Shown: positions 7,932 to 17,422 of the stretch, in pieces | How the letters are laid out: every line of letters starts with the position of its first letter | Position numbering within the stretch: the stretch's first letter is position 1 | Assembly: GCF_004331455.1 (NCBI RefSeq) | Contig: NZ_SJJR01000007.1 | Span: 240,050 to 304,049, forward strand | Reading direction: 5' to 3' | Source: Micromonospora zingiberis | GTDB lineage: Bacteria > Actinomycetota > Actinomycetes > Mycobacteriales > Micromonosporaceae | Length of the DNA stretch: 64,000 nucleotides | Notes under the pieces: model-generated | Seen by the model: the letters and a program-made list of their open reading frames with translations, nothing else | Told to the model about the DNA's origin: nothing | The model's database searches: none | Made by a program: the position numbers and the translations under genes

Positions 7932-10157
7932 CTACAGCAGTTTGTCGAGGGTGATGGGGAGATTGCGGACCCGGATGCCGGTGGCGTTGTATATGGCGTT
8001 GCCGACTGCGGCGGCCGAGCCGACGGTGCCGAGTTCTCCGACACCGCGGGCGCCGAGGTTGTTGATGACGGGGTCGGGTCTGTCGAGCCAGTGGACATCG
8101 AGGTCGGGAATGTCGGCGTTGACGGGGACCATGTAGTCGGCCATGTTGCTGGCGGCCAGCCGCCCGGTGTCGAGTTCGAGGGGGTTGTCCTCCAGCAACG
8201 CGTGACCGATGCCGAAGATGACGCCTCCGACGATTTGGCTGCGGGTGGCCTGGGCGTTCACGACCCGGCCGATGTCCACGACTGTGGTGAAGCGGGTCAC
8301 CCGGGGCTCCCCGGTGTACCGGTTGACCCTGACCTCGCAGAAGTGCGCGCCGAAACTGTGGTACCGGTACTGGGTGGCCTCCGGGCCGGGCTGAGCCGTC
8401 ACGGTGGCCTCGACGTTGCGGCGGCCGACCGTGGTGAGCAGGCGGCCGAAGGACATCGAGCGTCCCTTCCCGTGTAGCTTGCCCTTCTCGTAGGTCAGGT
8501 CCTCGCGGTTCGCACCGTGCCAGGGCGACCGCGGGCTCGTGATCGCGACCGTGACGAGTTCGGCGATCGCGGCATTGGCGGCGGATTCGACCGCCGGCAC
8601 GGTAGTGGACGTGCCGGCCGACGCCACCGATGGTGCGCCCGGCGGCAGGGCGGTGTCACCGAGTTCGGGTGTCACCCGGCGCAGCGGGATGCCCAGCTCA
8701 TGAGCCCCGGTGATCGCCAGCATGGTCAACGCCCCGGTGCCCGTGTCAGCGGTCGCGGAGGAGACCACGGCGGTGTCGTCGTCGAACAGTTGGACCCGCG
8801 CCTGGATTGGTTCCGGCCTGCGGCTGCCCGGATAGATGGCGGTGGCCATCCCCATCCCGACCAGCCAATGCCCGTCGACCCGGCTGCGGGGCTCGGCTCG
8901 GCGGGCCGACCAGCCGAAGCGTCGTGCGCCGACGCGGTAGCACTCGTCGAGATGCTTACTCGACCACCGCAGACCCGTTCCGGGTACAGCAGTGGCGTAG
9001 TTGCGCAGCCGTAGCTCGACCGGGTCGATACCCGTGGCGATGGCGAGTTCGTCCATCGCGGTCTCCAGCGCGAAGGATCCGGGAGCCTCGGTGGGTGCGC
9101 GCATGGCGCAGGTCGGTGGTACGTCGAGCATGACGTGCCGCTGATCGATGGACAGGTTGGGGGTTTTGTACAGCACTGCCGAGGTGTCCACGGCCGGCTG
9201 CATGTGTCGGTAGCCGACGAACGGCATCGACGCGTCGGTCACATGACTGACCGCGTTGAGGACCCCGTCACGGGAGGCGCCCAGCTTGATGGTCTGGTCG
9301 ATCGCACTGCGGTGGCCGACCACGGTGAACACCTGCTCCCGGGCCAGGACCAGCCTGACCGGGCGGTTCAGCTGGCGGGCCGCGGCTGCGGCCAGGGCGG
9401 CGTCGTACCACGGCATCACCCGGCTGCCGAAACCGCCGCCGACGTACGGGCTGATCAGCCGCACCGCCGTCGGCGGCACGCCGAGCCGGCCGGCTGCCGC
9501 CATGGCGCCGAGGTGGGGCAACTGCGCGCCGCTGTACAGCGTCAGTTGGGTGCGGTCGCTGTTCCACTCCGCGAGGACGGCATGGGGTTCCATCGCGACG
9601 GCGTGCTGCATCGGCTGATGGAAGGTCGCCTCCACGACGACGTCGCTCGCGGCCAGCGCCGCCTCGATCGAGTCGACGCCCGGGGCGAGGACCGTGGCGC
9701 TCGGCGGGGGTTGGCCGGGCGGCCCGGCGGCCGGTACGCGGGGCTCGTCGGCGAGCGACGTACGCGGCTGCTGCTCATCGTAGGTCGTGGTGATCAGCCC
9801 TGCCGCGTCACGCGCCTGCCGGGAGCTCTCGGCGACGACCATGGCGATGATCTGCCCCCGGAAACGGACCTGGGTGTCCTCCAGGGGTGCGTAGTTCTCA
9901 CCGATGCCGGGCATCGGCCGCAGCCCGAGTTTGTTGAACGGGCTGTACACGCCGATGACACCGGGCGCGTTCTGCGCGGCGGCGGTGTCCATCGCGGAAA
10001 TCGAGCCTCGCGCGATGGTGCTGGTGACCAGGTAGGCGTGCGCCATCTTCGATGTCGGGTCCGAGGCCGGGTAGTCGGCCGAGTACCGGGCGGCGCCGGT
10101 GACTTTCGCCCGGCCGTCAACGCGGTCGATGTCGCGGCCGAGTGGGGAGACGGTCAT
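7932..10157 (-). CDS. Aldehyde oxidoreductase-type molybdenum-binding subunit (PaoC/YagR-like)
   Basis: This 741-residue large subunit belongs to the xanthine dehydrogenase/aldehyde oxidoreductase family and binds the molybdenum cofactor. The start is ATG 10157 behind AGGAGTC; the upstream part of the longer open frame is a shadow of xdhC. Domain order is family-typical: a hammerhead segment (RVDGRAKVTGAARYSAD), then Moco-binding stretches (YVGGGFGSRV, CAMRAPTEAPGSFALE) and the C-terminal catalytic motif ARGVGELG, whose Glu acts as the base in hydroxylation. It should oxidise aldehydes or N-heterocycles with the Fe-S and FAD subunits encoded upstream. It ends the operon; xdhC is only 8 bp upstream. 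The substrate is not deducible. Confidence 0.92.
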   Translation of the reverse strand: MTVSPLGRDIDRVDGRAKVTGAARYSADYPASDPTSKMAHAYLVTSTIARGSISAMDTAAAQNAPGVIGVYSPFNKLGLRPMPGIGENYAPLEDTQVRFRGQIIAMVVAESSRQARDAAGLITTTYDEQQPRTSLADEPRVPAAGPPGQPPPSATVLAPGVDSIEAALAASDVVVEATFHQPMQHAVAMEPHAVLAEWNSDRTQLTLYSGAQLPHLGAMAAAGRLGVPPTAVRLISPYVGGGFGSRVMPWYDAALAAAAARQLNRPVRLVLAREQVFTVVGHRSAIDQTIKLGASRDGVLNAVSHVTDASMPFVGYRHMQPAVDTSAVLYKTPNLSIDQRHVMLDVPPTCAMRAPTEAPGSFALETAMDELAIATGIDPVELRLRNYATAVPGTGLRWSSKHLDECYRVGARRFGWSARRAEPRSRVDGHWLVGMGMATAIYPGSRRPEPIQARVQLFDDDTAVVSSATADTGTGALTMLAITGAHELGIPLRRVTPELGDTALPPGAPSVASAGTSTTVPAVESAANAAIAELVTVAITSPRSPWHGANREDLTYEKGKLHGKGRSMSFGRLLTTVGRRNVEATVTAQPGPEATQYRYHSFGAHFCEVRVNRYTGEPRVTRFTTVVDIGRVVNAQATRSQIVGGVIFGIGHALLEDNPLELDTGRLAASNMADYMVPVNADIPDLDVHWLDRPDPVINNLGARGVGELGTVGSAAAVGNAIYNATGIRVRNLPITLDKLL

Positions 10158-10165
10158 CGTGACTC

Positions 10166-11365
10166 CTAGCTGCGGGAAGAGGACCGAGGCCGGGTGATGC
10201 CAGCGCTGTGATCGAGGTGTTCCGCCGTCCAGTCCGGCGGGAAGGCAGCCGACGACGGGACGGTGCGACGGTGGATGGGTACCCCACTGCGCAGCGGCAC
10301 CCCGGTGCCGCCGAGCCGGTGAGCGACGATCTCCGCTGCGATCGACAGCGCCGTCTCCTGGGGGGTGCGGGCGCCGATGTCGAGTCCGATCGGCGAGTGC
10401 AGCCGGCCGAGTTCCCGATCCGTCAGGCCGGCCTCGCGTAGCCGCACCAGGCGCTGCTCGTGGGTGCGCCGTGAACCCATCGCCCCCACATAGCCGACCG
10501 GACGCCGCAAGGCGGCGGTGAGCAGCGGCACGTCGACCTTCGGGTCGTGGGTGAGTACGCAGATGACCGTGCTGCCGTCGAGACGCTGCGCCTCCAGATA
10601 GCGGTGGGGCCAGTCGACGACGACCTCGTCGGCGTACGGGAATCTGTCTGGCGTGGCGAACGTGGCCCGCGCATCGCAGACGGTCACCCGGTAGTCGAGG
10701 AAGGTGCCCAGGCGGGCCAACGCCGCGGCATGGTCGATGGCCCCGAAGATGAGCATCCGTGGTGCTGGGGTGTTGCACTCGACCAGCAGGGTCATCGGCT
10801 CCTGGCAGTAGCCGTCGGCCACCCCGACTTCCACGGTGCCGCTCGTCCCGGCGTGCAGGACCCCGGTCGCGTGGGCGACGGCCACCTGATCGAGCCGTTC
10901 GTCGCCGAGGGTTCCCTCCCAGGGCTGCCCGGGTCGTACGACGATCATTCGTCCGAGGTGGGTGTCCGGGCCGCGCACGACCGTGGCCACGGCGACCGGC
11001 TCGTCCTGCACGGCGTCGGTACACGCCGATTCGAGGCCGGGTTCGGCGCACGGGTCGTGGTGGCGAAGGAAGAGCTCGATCGTCCCGCCGCAGGTGAGGC
11101 CGACGCCGAGGGCGTCATCGTCGGTGTAGCCGAACCGAAGGGTCTTCGAGCCGCGGTCCCCGAGCAGCATCTCCTGGCACGCCTGGTAGACAGCGGAGTC
11201 GACGCAGCCACCGGAGACGTTGCCCAGCACCGCACCGTTCGCGTCGACGACCAGCGACGCGCCGGGCTGGCGCGGTGCGCTGCCCTGCACCCGGGTGACG
11301 GTGGCGGCCACGAACGGTGTCCGGTCACGGATCCGTTCGAGAAGCTCGGCGGCGAGTTCAAGCAT
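10166..11365 (-). CDS. xdhC: XdhC/CoxI-family Moco sulfuration chaperone
   Basis: This 399-residue protein has both XdhC domains. The N-terminal CoxI-type domain contains RVQGSAPRQPGASLVV and NVSGGCVDSAVYQAC with its conserved Cys. The Rossmann-like C-terminal domain contains MLIFGAIDHAAALARLG, and VGYVGAMGSRRTHEQR is typical. XdhC proteins bind molybdenum cofactor, help its sulfuration and insert it into partner hydroxylases. The gene lies between the FAD and Mo subunits (48 bp and 8 bp gaps), while in the E. coli pao operon the equivalent paoD is last. The last ~40 residues, rich in Ser, Arg and Pro, go beyond the usual domain. Role inferred from family and context. Confidence 0.9.
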   Translation of the reverse strand: MLELAAELLERIRDRTPFVAATVTRVQGSAPRQPGASLVVDANGAVLGNVSGGCVDSAVYQACQEMLLGDRGSKTLRFGYTDDDALGVGLTCGGTIELFLRHHDPCAEPGLESACTDAVQDEPVAVATVVRGPDTHLGRMIVVRPGQPWEGTLGDERLDQVAVAHATGVLHAGTSGTVEVGVADGYCQEPMTLLVECNTPAPRMLIFGAIDHAAALARLGTFLDYRVTVCDARATFATPDRFPYADEVVVDWPHRYLEAQRLDGSTVICVLTHDPKVDVPLLTAALRRPVGYVGAMGSRRTHEQRLVRLREAGLTDRELGRLHSPIGLDIGARTPQETALSIAAEIVAHRLGGTGVPLRSGVPIHRRTVPSSAAFPPDWTAEHLDHSAGITRPRSSSRS

Positions 11366-11413
11366 GAGCGCCGCCGCTGCGAACGGGGGAGGTCACGGCC
11401 TCGTACTGGTCGT

Positions 11414-12391
11414 TCATCGGCTCTGCGCCAGAACGGTGAAGGCCCGGACCAACGTACGACGCAGCAGTGCACTCTTGAACGCGTTGTGTGCCAGCGGCCG
11501 GGCGCCGTCCGCGGCGGTGCGGACCGCCGCCTCGAACGTGTCGGCGGTGGCCAACTGCCCGGCCAGCGCTCGTTCGACCACCGGCAGCCGCCATGGTGTG
11601 GTGCCGACCCCACCGACGGCGATCCGGGCCTGGTTGATGGTTCGGCCGCGCCATTCGACGGCGACAGCCGCCGAGGCGAGGGCGAACTCGTACGACTGCC
11701 GGTCGCGGATCTTCAGGTAGACCGAATGCGGTGCCCACATCGAGCGAGGGACGGTGATGCCGGTGACGAGCTCGCCCGGCCGCAGCACGTTCTCGACGTG
11801 GGGAGTGCTGCCGGGCAGGGCGTAGAACGTGTCGAGTGGCACCGTACGAGTGCCCTGCGCGGTGGCCAGGTGCACGTCGGTGCCGAGTGCCACCAACGCG
11901 ACGGCCAGATCGCTGGGATGGGTCGCCACGCAGGCATCGCTCGTGCCGAGGATCGCATGTGTGCGGTTGAACCCGGTCATCGCCGGGCAGCCGCTTCCGG
12001 GCTCCCGCTTGTTGCAGCCGGTGGTGACGTCACGGAAGTAGCCGCACCGGGTGCGCTGCAACAGATTCCCGCCGATGCTCGCCATGTTGCGCAGCTGAGC
12101 GGACGCGCTCAGCTCCAGCGCCTGAGCGATCATCGGATAGTCGCGGCGCACGTTACGGTCGGCGGCGACATCGCTCATCCGTTCGAGCGCACCGATGTGC
12201 AGCCCGTCGCGGTCGAGCTTGATGCCGCGCAGCGGAAGCCGGTTGATGTCCACGACCCGGGTCGGCGCCATCACGTCGAGTTTCATCAGGTCGACCAGGG
12301 TCGTGCCGCCGGCGAGGAAGGCAGCGCCCGCGTCGGCGTGCGCAAGGGCCTCGCGGACGGAGCGCGGCTGCGTGAACGTGTAGGCCCGCAT
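11414..12391 (-). CDS. FAD-binding subunit with [4Fe-4S] insertion (PaoB/YagS-like)
   Basis: This 325-residue CO-dehydrogenase-flavoprotein-type subunit starts at ATG 12391, overlapping the previous stop as TGATG. It carries FAD-binding motifs (AGGTTLVDLMKLDV; NMASIGGNLLQRTRCGY) and then a four-Cys insertion: RTRCGYFRD, TTGCNKREPGSGCPAM. PaoB of E. coli has the same insertion, which binds an extra [4Fe-4S] cluster absent from ordinary XdhB-type subunits. The protein should pass electrons between the [2Fe-2S] subunit, FAD and the final acceptor. The one-base overlap suggests coupled translation with the Fe-S subunit. Confidence 0.9.
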   Translation of the reverse strand: MRAYTFTQPRSVREALAHADAGAAFLAGGTTLVDLMKLDVMAPTRVVDINRLPLRGIKLDRDGLHIGALERMSDVAADRNVRRDYPMIAQALELSASAQLRNMASIGGNLLQRTRCGYFRDVTTGCNKREPGSGCPAMTGFNRTHAILGTSDACVATHPSDLAVALVALGTDVHLATAQGTRTVPLDTFYALPGSTPHVENVLRPGELVTGITVPRSMWAPHSVYLKIRDRQSYEFALASAAVAVEWRGRTINQARIAVGGVGTTPWRLPVVERALAGQLATADTFEAAVRTAADGARPLAHNAFKSALLRRTLVRAFTVLAQSR

Positions 12392-13002
12392 CAGCGCATC
12401 ACCTTCTGCGCGTCGCGGATCGCCTCGACGATGAACGGATAACAGCTGCACCGACAGATGTTGCCCGACATGCGTTCGCGGATCTCGTCGTCGGAGTTCG
12501 CGTGGCCCTCGTGGACCATTCCGACCGCCGACATGATCTGCCCCGGCGTGCAGAAGCCGCACTGCAGGCCGTCGCGCTCGATGAACGCCTGCTGCATCGG
12601 GTGCAGCCGATCGCCCCGGGCCAGACCCTCGATCGTGGTGATCTCACGCTCGTTGACCGTGGCCGCCAGCGTCAGGCAGGACAGCACCCGCCGACCATCG
12701 ACGTGCACGGTGCAGGCCCCGCACTGGCCACGGTCGCAGCCCTTCTTCGTCCCGGTGAGCTCCAGCCCTTCACGCAGCGTGTCCAGCAGGGTGACCCGCG
12801 GATCCACCTGCACGGATACCGGCTTACCGTTGACTTTGACCTTGACGGTCACGAGATCGGCGCTCGCCGGGTCGGCCACCGGCGTGGCCTCCGCCCCCGT
12901 GGCCAGCAGCGGCACCGCCACCGCGACGGCGGCACCGCCACCCAGTACGCCTCGCCGGGACACTCCCGGCGGGCCGTGGCCAGCGTCATCGTTTGGATTC
13001 AT
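12391..13002 (-). CDS. [2Fe-2S] subunit with Tat signal (PaoA/YagT-like)
   Basis: This 203-residue iron-sulfur subunit starts at ATG 13002 behind GGGGAGG. A twin-arginine signal (SRRGVLGGGAAVAVAVPLLA) indicates export of the assembled complex by Tat, with cofactor-free partners probably carried along. Two [2Fe-2S] domains follow. The plant-type ferredoxin motif is CDRGQCGAC with a further Cys in VLSC. The four-helix domain has CGFCTPGQ and NICRCSCY. It is the first gene of a probable operon with the FAD, XdhC and Mo subunits, and its stop overlaps the next start. Confidence 0.93.
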   Translation of the reverse strand: MNPNDDAGHGPPGVSRRGVLGGGAAVAVAVPLLATGAEATPVADPASADLVTVKVKVNGKPVSVQVDPRVTLLDTLREGLELTGTKKGCDRGQCGACTVHVDGRRVLSCLTLAATVNEREITTIEGLARGDRLHPMQQAFIERDGLQCGFCTPGQIMSAVGMVHEGHANSDDEIRERMSGNICRCSCYPFIVEAIRDAQKVMR

Positions 13003-13170
13003 CGATCCTCCCCGGATGGGCGTCGGACGGGGCACACCGGAGACCGTGTGACGGGCAACCGGTCAGGTGCTCCTCCACCCTGACCATCGGAGTCGATGAC
13101 TGCCAGGACCTGCCGATCCCAGGCTAGGACGGCGGTCACGGCAGTCACGCCCGGGTTTGGGCAGGCCCGG

Positions 13171-13737
13171 TCATCGTTCGTCGATGTCGTACCCGGCGCC
13201 CACGTCGCCGCATTCGATTGCGGTGACGTCGGCGGCATGCCGGCGTAGATATGCCCGGGCCCCCTGGTCGCCACGTACGGTCGTGATGATCTCAGCCCAA
13301 TGGTCACGACCCAGCACCACCGGATGGCCCGGCTCGCCGTTGTAGCAGGCGCGGGTCAGGCAGCCGGCGTGTGCCTGTGCCAGCAGTCGTGCCACCGCCG
13401 TCGCGGAAACTCCGGGCATGTCCACCAGATGCACGCACACGGCCGAGACCTCCGGTTGGCGGGTGGCCGTGATGATTCCGAGCCGTAACGACGAGGCCAT
13501 GCCCTCGACCCAGCCCGGATTGTCGACCACCTGAACACCTGTCAGGTCGACGACCGCCCGGGTCTGGCGGGCACCGGCACCGAGGACCGCGATGATCGGG
13601 TCGCAGCCGCCGTCCCTGAGCACGCGTAGTGCCCGCCCGAGAAACACGGGCGCCTTGGGGCCGCCGTAGCGGCGCCCCGCACCGCCGGCCAGGACCAGGC
13701 CAGCGACGCGGCCCGCAGCAACATCGTGAGAGGTCAC
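13171..13737 (-). CDS. MobA-like NTP transferase (molybdenum cofactor cytidylyltransferase-like)
   Basis: A 188-residue nucleotidyltransferase fold is seen: VAGLVLAGGAGRRYGGPKAP is the nucleotide-binding loop, LVDMP the metal-binding acidic motif, and GHPVVLGRDHW is family-typical. I take GTG 13737, with GGAGG six bases upstream; GTG 13761 overlapping the SDR stop is the alternative. PaoABC-type enzymes use the cytosine dinucleotide form of molybdenum cofactor made by MocA. The position beside the oxidoreductase operon supports that role. A MobA-type guanylyltransferase or another sugar-nucleotide enzyme is less likely. Confidence 0.8.
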   Translation of the reverse strand: MTSHDVAAGRVAGLVLAGGAGRRYGGPKAPVFLGRALRVLRDGGCDPIIAVLGAGARQTRAVVDLTGVQVVDNPGWVEGMASSLRLGIITATRQPEVSAVCVHLVDMPGVSATAVARLLAQAHAGCLTRACYNGEPGHPVVLGRDHWAEIITTVRGDQGARAYLRRHAADVTAIECGDVGAGYDIDER

Positions 13738-13757
13738 CCCGACCCTCCGAATGGTCG

Positions 13758-14699
13758 TCACATTGGAAACGCGGTGTCGGTGAGCTGTTCGGAGACCCTC
13801 CAGACCCGCGCGGCCTCATCGGCGCTGCGCAGCGGCGGATACATCCGCTGCTCGGCCGGCGGACCCCCCAGGTTCCCCGGGCCGCTGGGCCCGTACAGGA
13901 CGCCGGGCTTGGCGCCCGGATCGGTCGCCGCCATGAGCGCGGGCAGCTTCGCGGTCTCGACCGTACCGGCCAGGATGCCACGCGCCGACATGGCCCGGAT
14001 CAGACGGTACTGAGGGATGTCCTGACCACGGCCGATCTCCGGCCGGGCAGCCAACAGGCTGGTGGGAGCTACCCCCGGGTGGGAGATGTTACTGCTGATG
14101 CCCCAACCCTGCGCCCTGCTCCGCCGCTCCAATTCCAATCCGAACAACCCGAACGCGATCTTCGACTGACTGTAGGCGCGCATGCCGTGGTATGAACGCT
14201 CCCAGTTCAGGTCGTCCCAGTTGATGCGGCCGCGGCGCGCGGCGATGCTGATTTGCGAGGTCACCCGGGCGCGGCCGGCGCGCAGCAGCGGGAGGAGCCG
14301 GGCGACCAGCGCGAAGTGGCCGAGGTGGTTGGTGCCGAACTGCAGCTCGAAACCGTCGGCCGTGGACTGCCGGTTCGGGGGTCGCATCACACCCGCGTTG
14401 TTGATCAAGATGTGGATCGGTGCACCCTCCTCGCTCAGGGTGTCGCTCAGGGCCGCGACCGACGCCAGCGAGGACAGGTCGAGGCTGCGCAGCGAGACCT
14501 TCGCACCCGGGGCGGCCCGCCGGATCGTGCTGATCGCGGCCTCGCCCTTGCGCGGATTGCGGACGGGCAGGATCACCTCGGCGCCGGCGGCGGCCAGTCG
14601 CGCGGCCATCCCCAGGCCCATGCCGTCGCTCGCGCCGGTGATCACGGCGCGCTTCCCGGACAGGTCGGGGACGGTGATGTCGATCGGTGTACGTGGCAT
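13758..14699 (-). CDS. Short-chain dehydrogenase/reductase family oxidoreductase
   Basis: This 313-residue SDR has a Rossmann nucleotide-binding motif [10 protein letters not shown], the NAG motif LINNAGVM and the catalytic YSQSK. The final ~60 residues form an extension ([19 protein letters not shown]) common in actinobacterial SDRs annotated as retinol-dehydrogenase-like. The start is ATG 14699. It is divergent from the XRE/MmyB-type regulator at 14901, a frequent pairing in actinomycetes, so it is the likely target of that regulator. Substrate unknown. The stop is adjacent to the MobA-like gene, so transcription may continue into it. Confidence 0.88.
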   Translation of the reverse strand: MPRTPIDITVPDLSGKRAVITGASDGMGLGMAARLAAAGAEVILPVRNPRKGEAAISTIRRAAPGAKVSLRSLDLSSLASVAALSDTLSEEGAPIHILINNAGVMRPPNRQSTADGFELQFGTNHLGHFALVARLLPLLRAGRARVTSQISIAARRGRINWDDLNWERSYHGMRAYSQSKIAFGLFGLELERRSRAQGWGISSNISHPGVAPTSLLAARPEIGRGQDIPQYRLIRAMSARGILAGTVETAKLPALMAATDPGAKPGVLYGPSGPGNLGGPPAEQRMYPPLRSADEAARVWRVSEQLTDTAFPM

Positions 14700-14900
14700 T
14701 GGGTGCTGCTCCCTCACGTGGTTGCCCGGATCCTCCGGTGTATGCCGTCGATCGTCGGCGCAATGCGCTGCGGTAACCACGGCCTGTCGATCACAGGCTC
14801 GCCAGGTCACCCCTGCGACTTCACATGGGGGGATCGGCGGACCGTGGCTACCACTTTCGGCAAGCGGTAGAAATGGGGCAGTACTCGAAGGGGGAGCATC

Positions 14901-15740
14901 GTGATCGATCGCAGCGGGTTGGCGAAGTTCCTCCGCAGCCGGCGTGAGGCACTGCAACCGGAAGACGTCGGGCTGCCGCGTGGGCAGCGGCGCAGGACGA
15001 ACGGGCTACGGCGCGAGGAAGTCGCCTCGTTGTGCCATATGTCGGCCGACTACTACTCCCGGCTTGAGCGGGAACGTGGCCCTCAGCCGTCGCACCGAAT
15101 GCTCGCCTCGATCGCCCAGGGCCTGCACATGTCGATCGACGAGCGGGACCACCTGTTCCGCCTCGCCGGCCACAACCCGCCCCCGAGGGGCACCTCCAAC
15201 GACCACATCAGTCCGGGCCTGCTGCGGGTGCTCGACCGCCTGGACGACACCCCCGCCGAGATCGTCACCGAGCTAGGGGAGACCCTGCGGCAGTCCCCGA
15301 TGGGCGTCGCGCTCAACGGCGACACCACGCGGTACACCGGGCCGGCCCGCAGCGCGGGCTACCGGTGGTTCACCGACCCCGCCGCCCGGCAGCGCTACGC
15401 GCCCAAGGAACATGCGTTCCTGACCCGGATGTACGCAGCCGGCCTGCGTGAACTGGTCACCCTCCGGGGCGCTGACTCCCGGGCAGCGCACCTGGCCGAG
15501 CTGCTGCTGGACCGCAGCGAGGAGTTCCGGCGGGTGTGGGACGACCACGAGATCGGCATACGTCCGCACGAGGTCAAGCACTTCGTCCACCCCGAGGTCG
15601 GTGAGTTGGAGCTGAACTGCCAGCGTCTGGTAGACCCGGGCCAGGCCCACTCACTGATGGTCTTCACCGCCACTCCCGGCAGTGAGAGCTACGAGAAACT
15701 CCAGATGTTGTCCGTCATCGGCGCGCAGACGCTTCCCTGA
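14901..15740 (+). CDS. XRE-family regulator with MmyB-like ligand-binding domain
   Basis: This 279-residue protein has an N-terminal Cro/C1 helix-turn-helix, seen in [23 protein letters not shown]-terminal MmyB-type domain (about 105-275) with conserved [12 protein letters not shown] and [14 protein letters not shown] stretches follows; these domains resemble PAS folds that bind small or lipid ligands. The start is GTG 14901 after GGGGGAG. It lies divergent from the SDR across a 200-bp gap, and autoregulation plus control of the SDR is likely. Confidence 0.9.
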   Translation: MIDRSGLAKFLRSRREALQPEDVGLPRGQRRRTNGLRREEVASLCHMSADYYSRLERERGPQPSHRMLASIAQGLHMSIDERDHLFRLAGHNPPPRGTSNDHISPGLLRVLDRLDDTPAEIVTELGETLRQSPMGVALNGDTTRYTGPARSAGYRWFTDPAARQRYAPKEHAFLTRMYAAGLRELVTLRGADSRAAHLAELLLDRSEEFRRVWDDHEIGIRPHEVKHFVHPEVGELELNCQRLVDPGQAHSLMVFTATPGSESYEKLQMLSVIGAQTLP

Positions 15741-15885
15741 GATTGACCTCACCCGACCGCCATCGAGGCGTCGTGCTGGTGTCGCCGCCGTCGGTACTTC
15801 AGGAGGTGGCCGCACGGGCGTGAGCCTCGTAGCTACGCAGTTGTCGCCGACGCGATGGCACCGCCGGCCGCGACACGGTTGTCCC

Positions 15886-17388
15886 ATGAAACGTCGTACG
15901 GTGCTGAAGGTCTTCGGGTGGGGAATCGGGGGCACGGTCGTCCTCGGCGGCGGTGGCTTCGGCGCCTATTACCTGAGCGCGAAGCGGGACACTGTTGGAA
16001 AGATCGCCTTCGACACGGCATTGCCGATTCCCGCCCTGGCCCAGTCGCAGAGCGGTGTATCGGGGGCCCGCGTCTTCACGCTCGGCATCCAGCCGGGAGA
16101 AACCCGGTTCAAGGACGGCAGGCCCACCCGCACCTGGGGTGTGAACGGCACATACCTGGGCCCGACGATCCGGGTCCGGCGCGGCGAGCGGGTCGAGTTC
16201 GCGGTGCACAACGGCCTCGATGAGGAGACCTCGCTGCACTGGCACGGCATGCACCTGCCGGCGGTGATGGACGGCGGTCCGCACCAGACGGTCCCGCCCG
16301 GAGGGACCTGGAAACCGCGGTGGACAATCGACCAACCCGCCGCGACGCTCTGGTATCACCCGCACCTGCACGGATCGACCGCCGACCACACGTACCGGGG
16401 CCTGGCCGGACTGTTCATCGTCGACGACGAGCAGGTCGAGGCGTTGAACCTGCCGTCGGAGTACGGTGTCGACGACGTCCCGATGATCGTCCAGGACCGC
16501 GCGTTCGACGGAGAGCAGCAGTTCGCGCAGCGGGAACCGCTGGCGGGCTCACTGGGGGTGATCGGCGACGAGATCCTCGTCAACGGCACGATCGGGCCCT
16601 ACTTCGACGTCACGACCCGGCTTGTGCGGCTGCGGCTGCTGAACGGTTCCAACGCGCGCCTGTACCACTTCGGGTTCTCCGACGAGCGACGCTTCTCGCT
16701 CATCGCCACGGACGGTGGTCTGCTCGCCGCGCCGTGGGAGACCGACCGGCTGTACCTCTCGCCGGGGGAACGCGCGGAGATCGTGGTGGCCTTCGAGCCG
16801 GGGGAGCAGGTCGAACTGCGCTCGTATCCGGCCGAGCACGGCGGTGTGCTGGGACGGCTCGACGGCTTCGACGACCGCTTCGACATCTGCCAGTTCCGAG
16901 CGGCGGGCTCGCTGTCCAGCGGGACCGCCGTTCCCGCCGTGCTCGGCGCTGCCCCGGACCTCGCTGGCGAGGCAGCCGCCCAGGAACGCACCTTCGTGCT
17001 CGCGTCGAACCAGATCAACGGCCGGTCGATGGCAATGGACCGCATCGACTTCGGTGTCCGCGAAGGCACCGTGGAGGTGTGGGAGGTGACCAACGACAAC
17101 GGGTATCTGCACAACTTCCACGTCCACGACGTGCAGTTCCAGGTGCTGACCGTCGACGGCAGGGCGCCGGAACCACCTCTGCGCGGATGGAAGGACACCG
17201 TCCTGCTTGTCCAGGGCAAACGCTACCGTCTGGCGATGCGCTTCCGGGACCACACCGACCCGAACATGCCGTACATGTACCACTGCCACCTGCTCGCGCA
17301 CGAAGACGACGGGATGATGGGTCAGTTCGTTGTCCTGGGCGAGGGCGAGCAGGTTGGCGTCCCACCAGCGAGGCACCACCACTCCTGA
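15886..17388 (+). CDS. Multicopper oxidase (CueO/bilirubin oxidase-like), exported
   Basis: This 500-residue three-domain multicopper oxidase starts at ATG 15886. Its N-terminus (MKRRTVLKVFGWGIGGTVVL) is a hydrophobic signal or anchor with a twin-arginine-like start, fitting Tat export of folded, copper-loaded enzyme. All copper motifs are present in order: LHWHGMHLP, WYHPHLHG, LHNFHVHDVQF, and MYHCHLLAHEDDGMM with the T1 Cys and axial Met. The Met- and Asp-containing C-terminal motif and domain sizes resemble FtsP/CueO-type enzymes, which oxidise Cu(I), phenols or bilirubin with O2. Its neighbours do not reveal the substrate. Confidence 0.92.
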   Translation: MKRRTVLKVFGWGIGGTVVLGGGGFGAYYLSAKRDTVGKIAFDTALPIPALAQSQSGVSGARVFTLGIQPGETRFKDGRPTRTWGVNGTYLGPTIRVRRGERVEFAVHNGLDEETSLHWHGMHLPAVMDGGPHQTVPPGGTWKPRWTIDQPAATLWYHPHLHGSTADHTYRGLAGLFIVDDEQVEALNLPSEYGVDDVPMIVQDRAFDGEQQFAQREPLAGSLGVIGDEILVNGTIGPYFDVTTRLVRLRLLNGSNARLYHFGFSDERRFSLIATDGGLLAAPWETDRLYLSPGERAEIVVAFEPGEQVELRSYPAEHGGVLGRLDGFDDRFDICQFRAAGSLSSGTAVPAVLGAAPDLAGEAAAQERTFVLASNQINGRSMAMDRIDFGVREGTVEVWEVTNDNGYLHNFHVHDVQFQVLTVDGRAPEPPLRGWKDTVLLVQGKRYRLAMRFRDHTDPNMPYMYHCHLLAHEDDGMMGQFVVLGEGEQVGVPPARHHHS

Positions 17389-17422
17389 GGTCTCTGCGCA
17401 TCCCGGCGGTCGGGGAAAGCGT

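Noticed and set aside
10158..11051. N-terminal extension of the Mo-subunit frame
   Set aside because: The extra 298 codons overlap xdhC in another frame and are Arg-rich non-protein-like; the family start MTVSPLGRDIDRVDG is at 10157 with its own AGGAG site.
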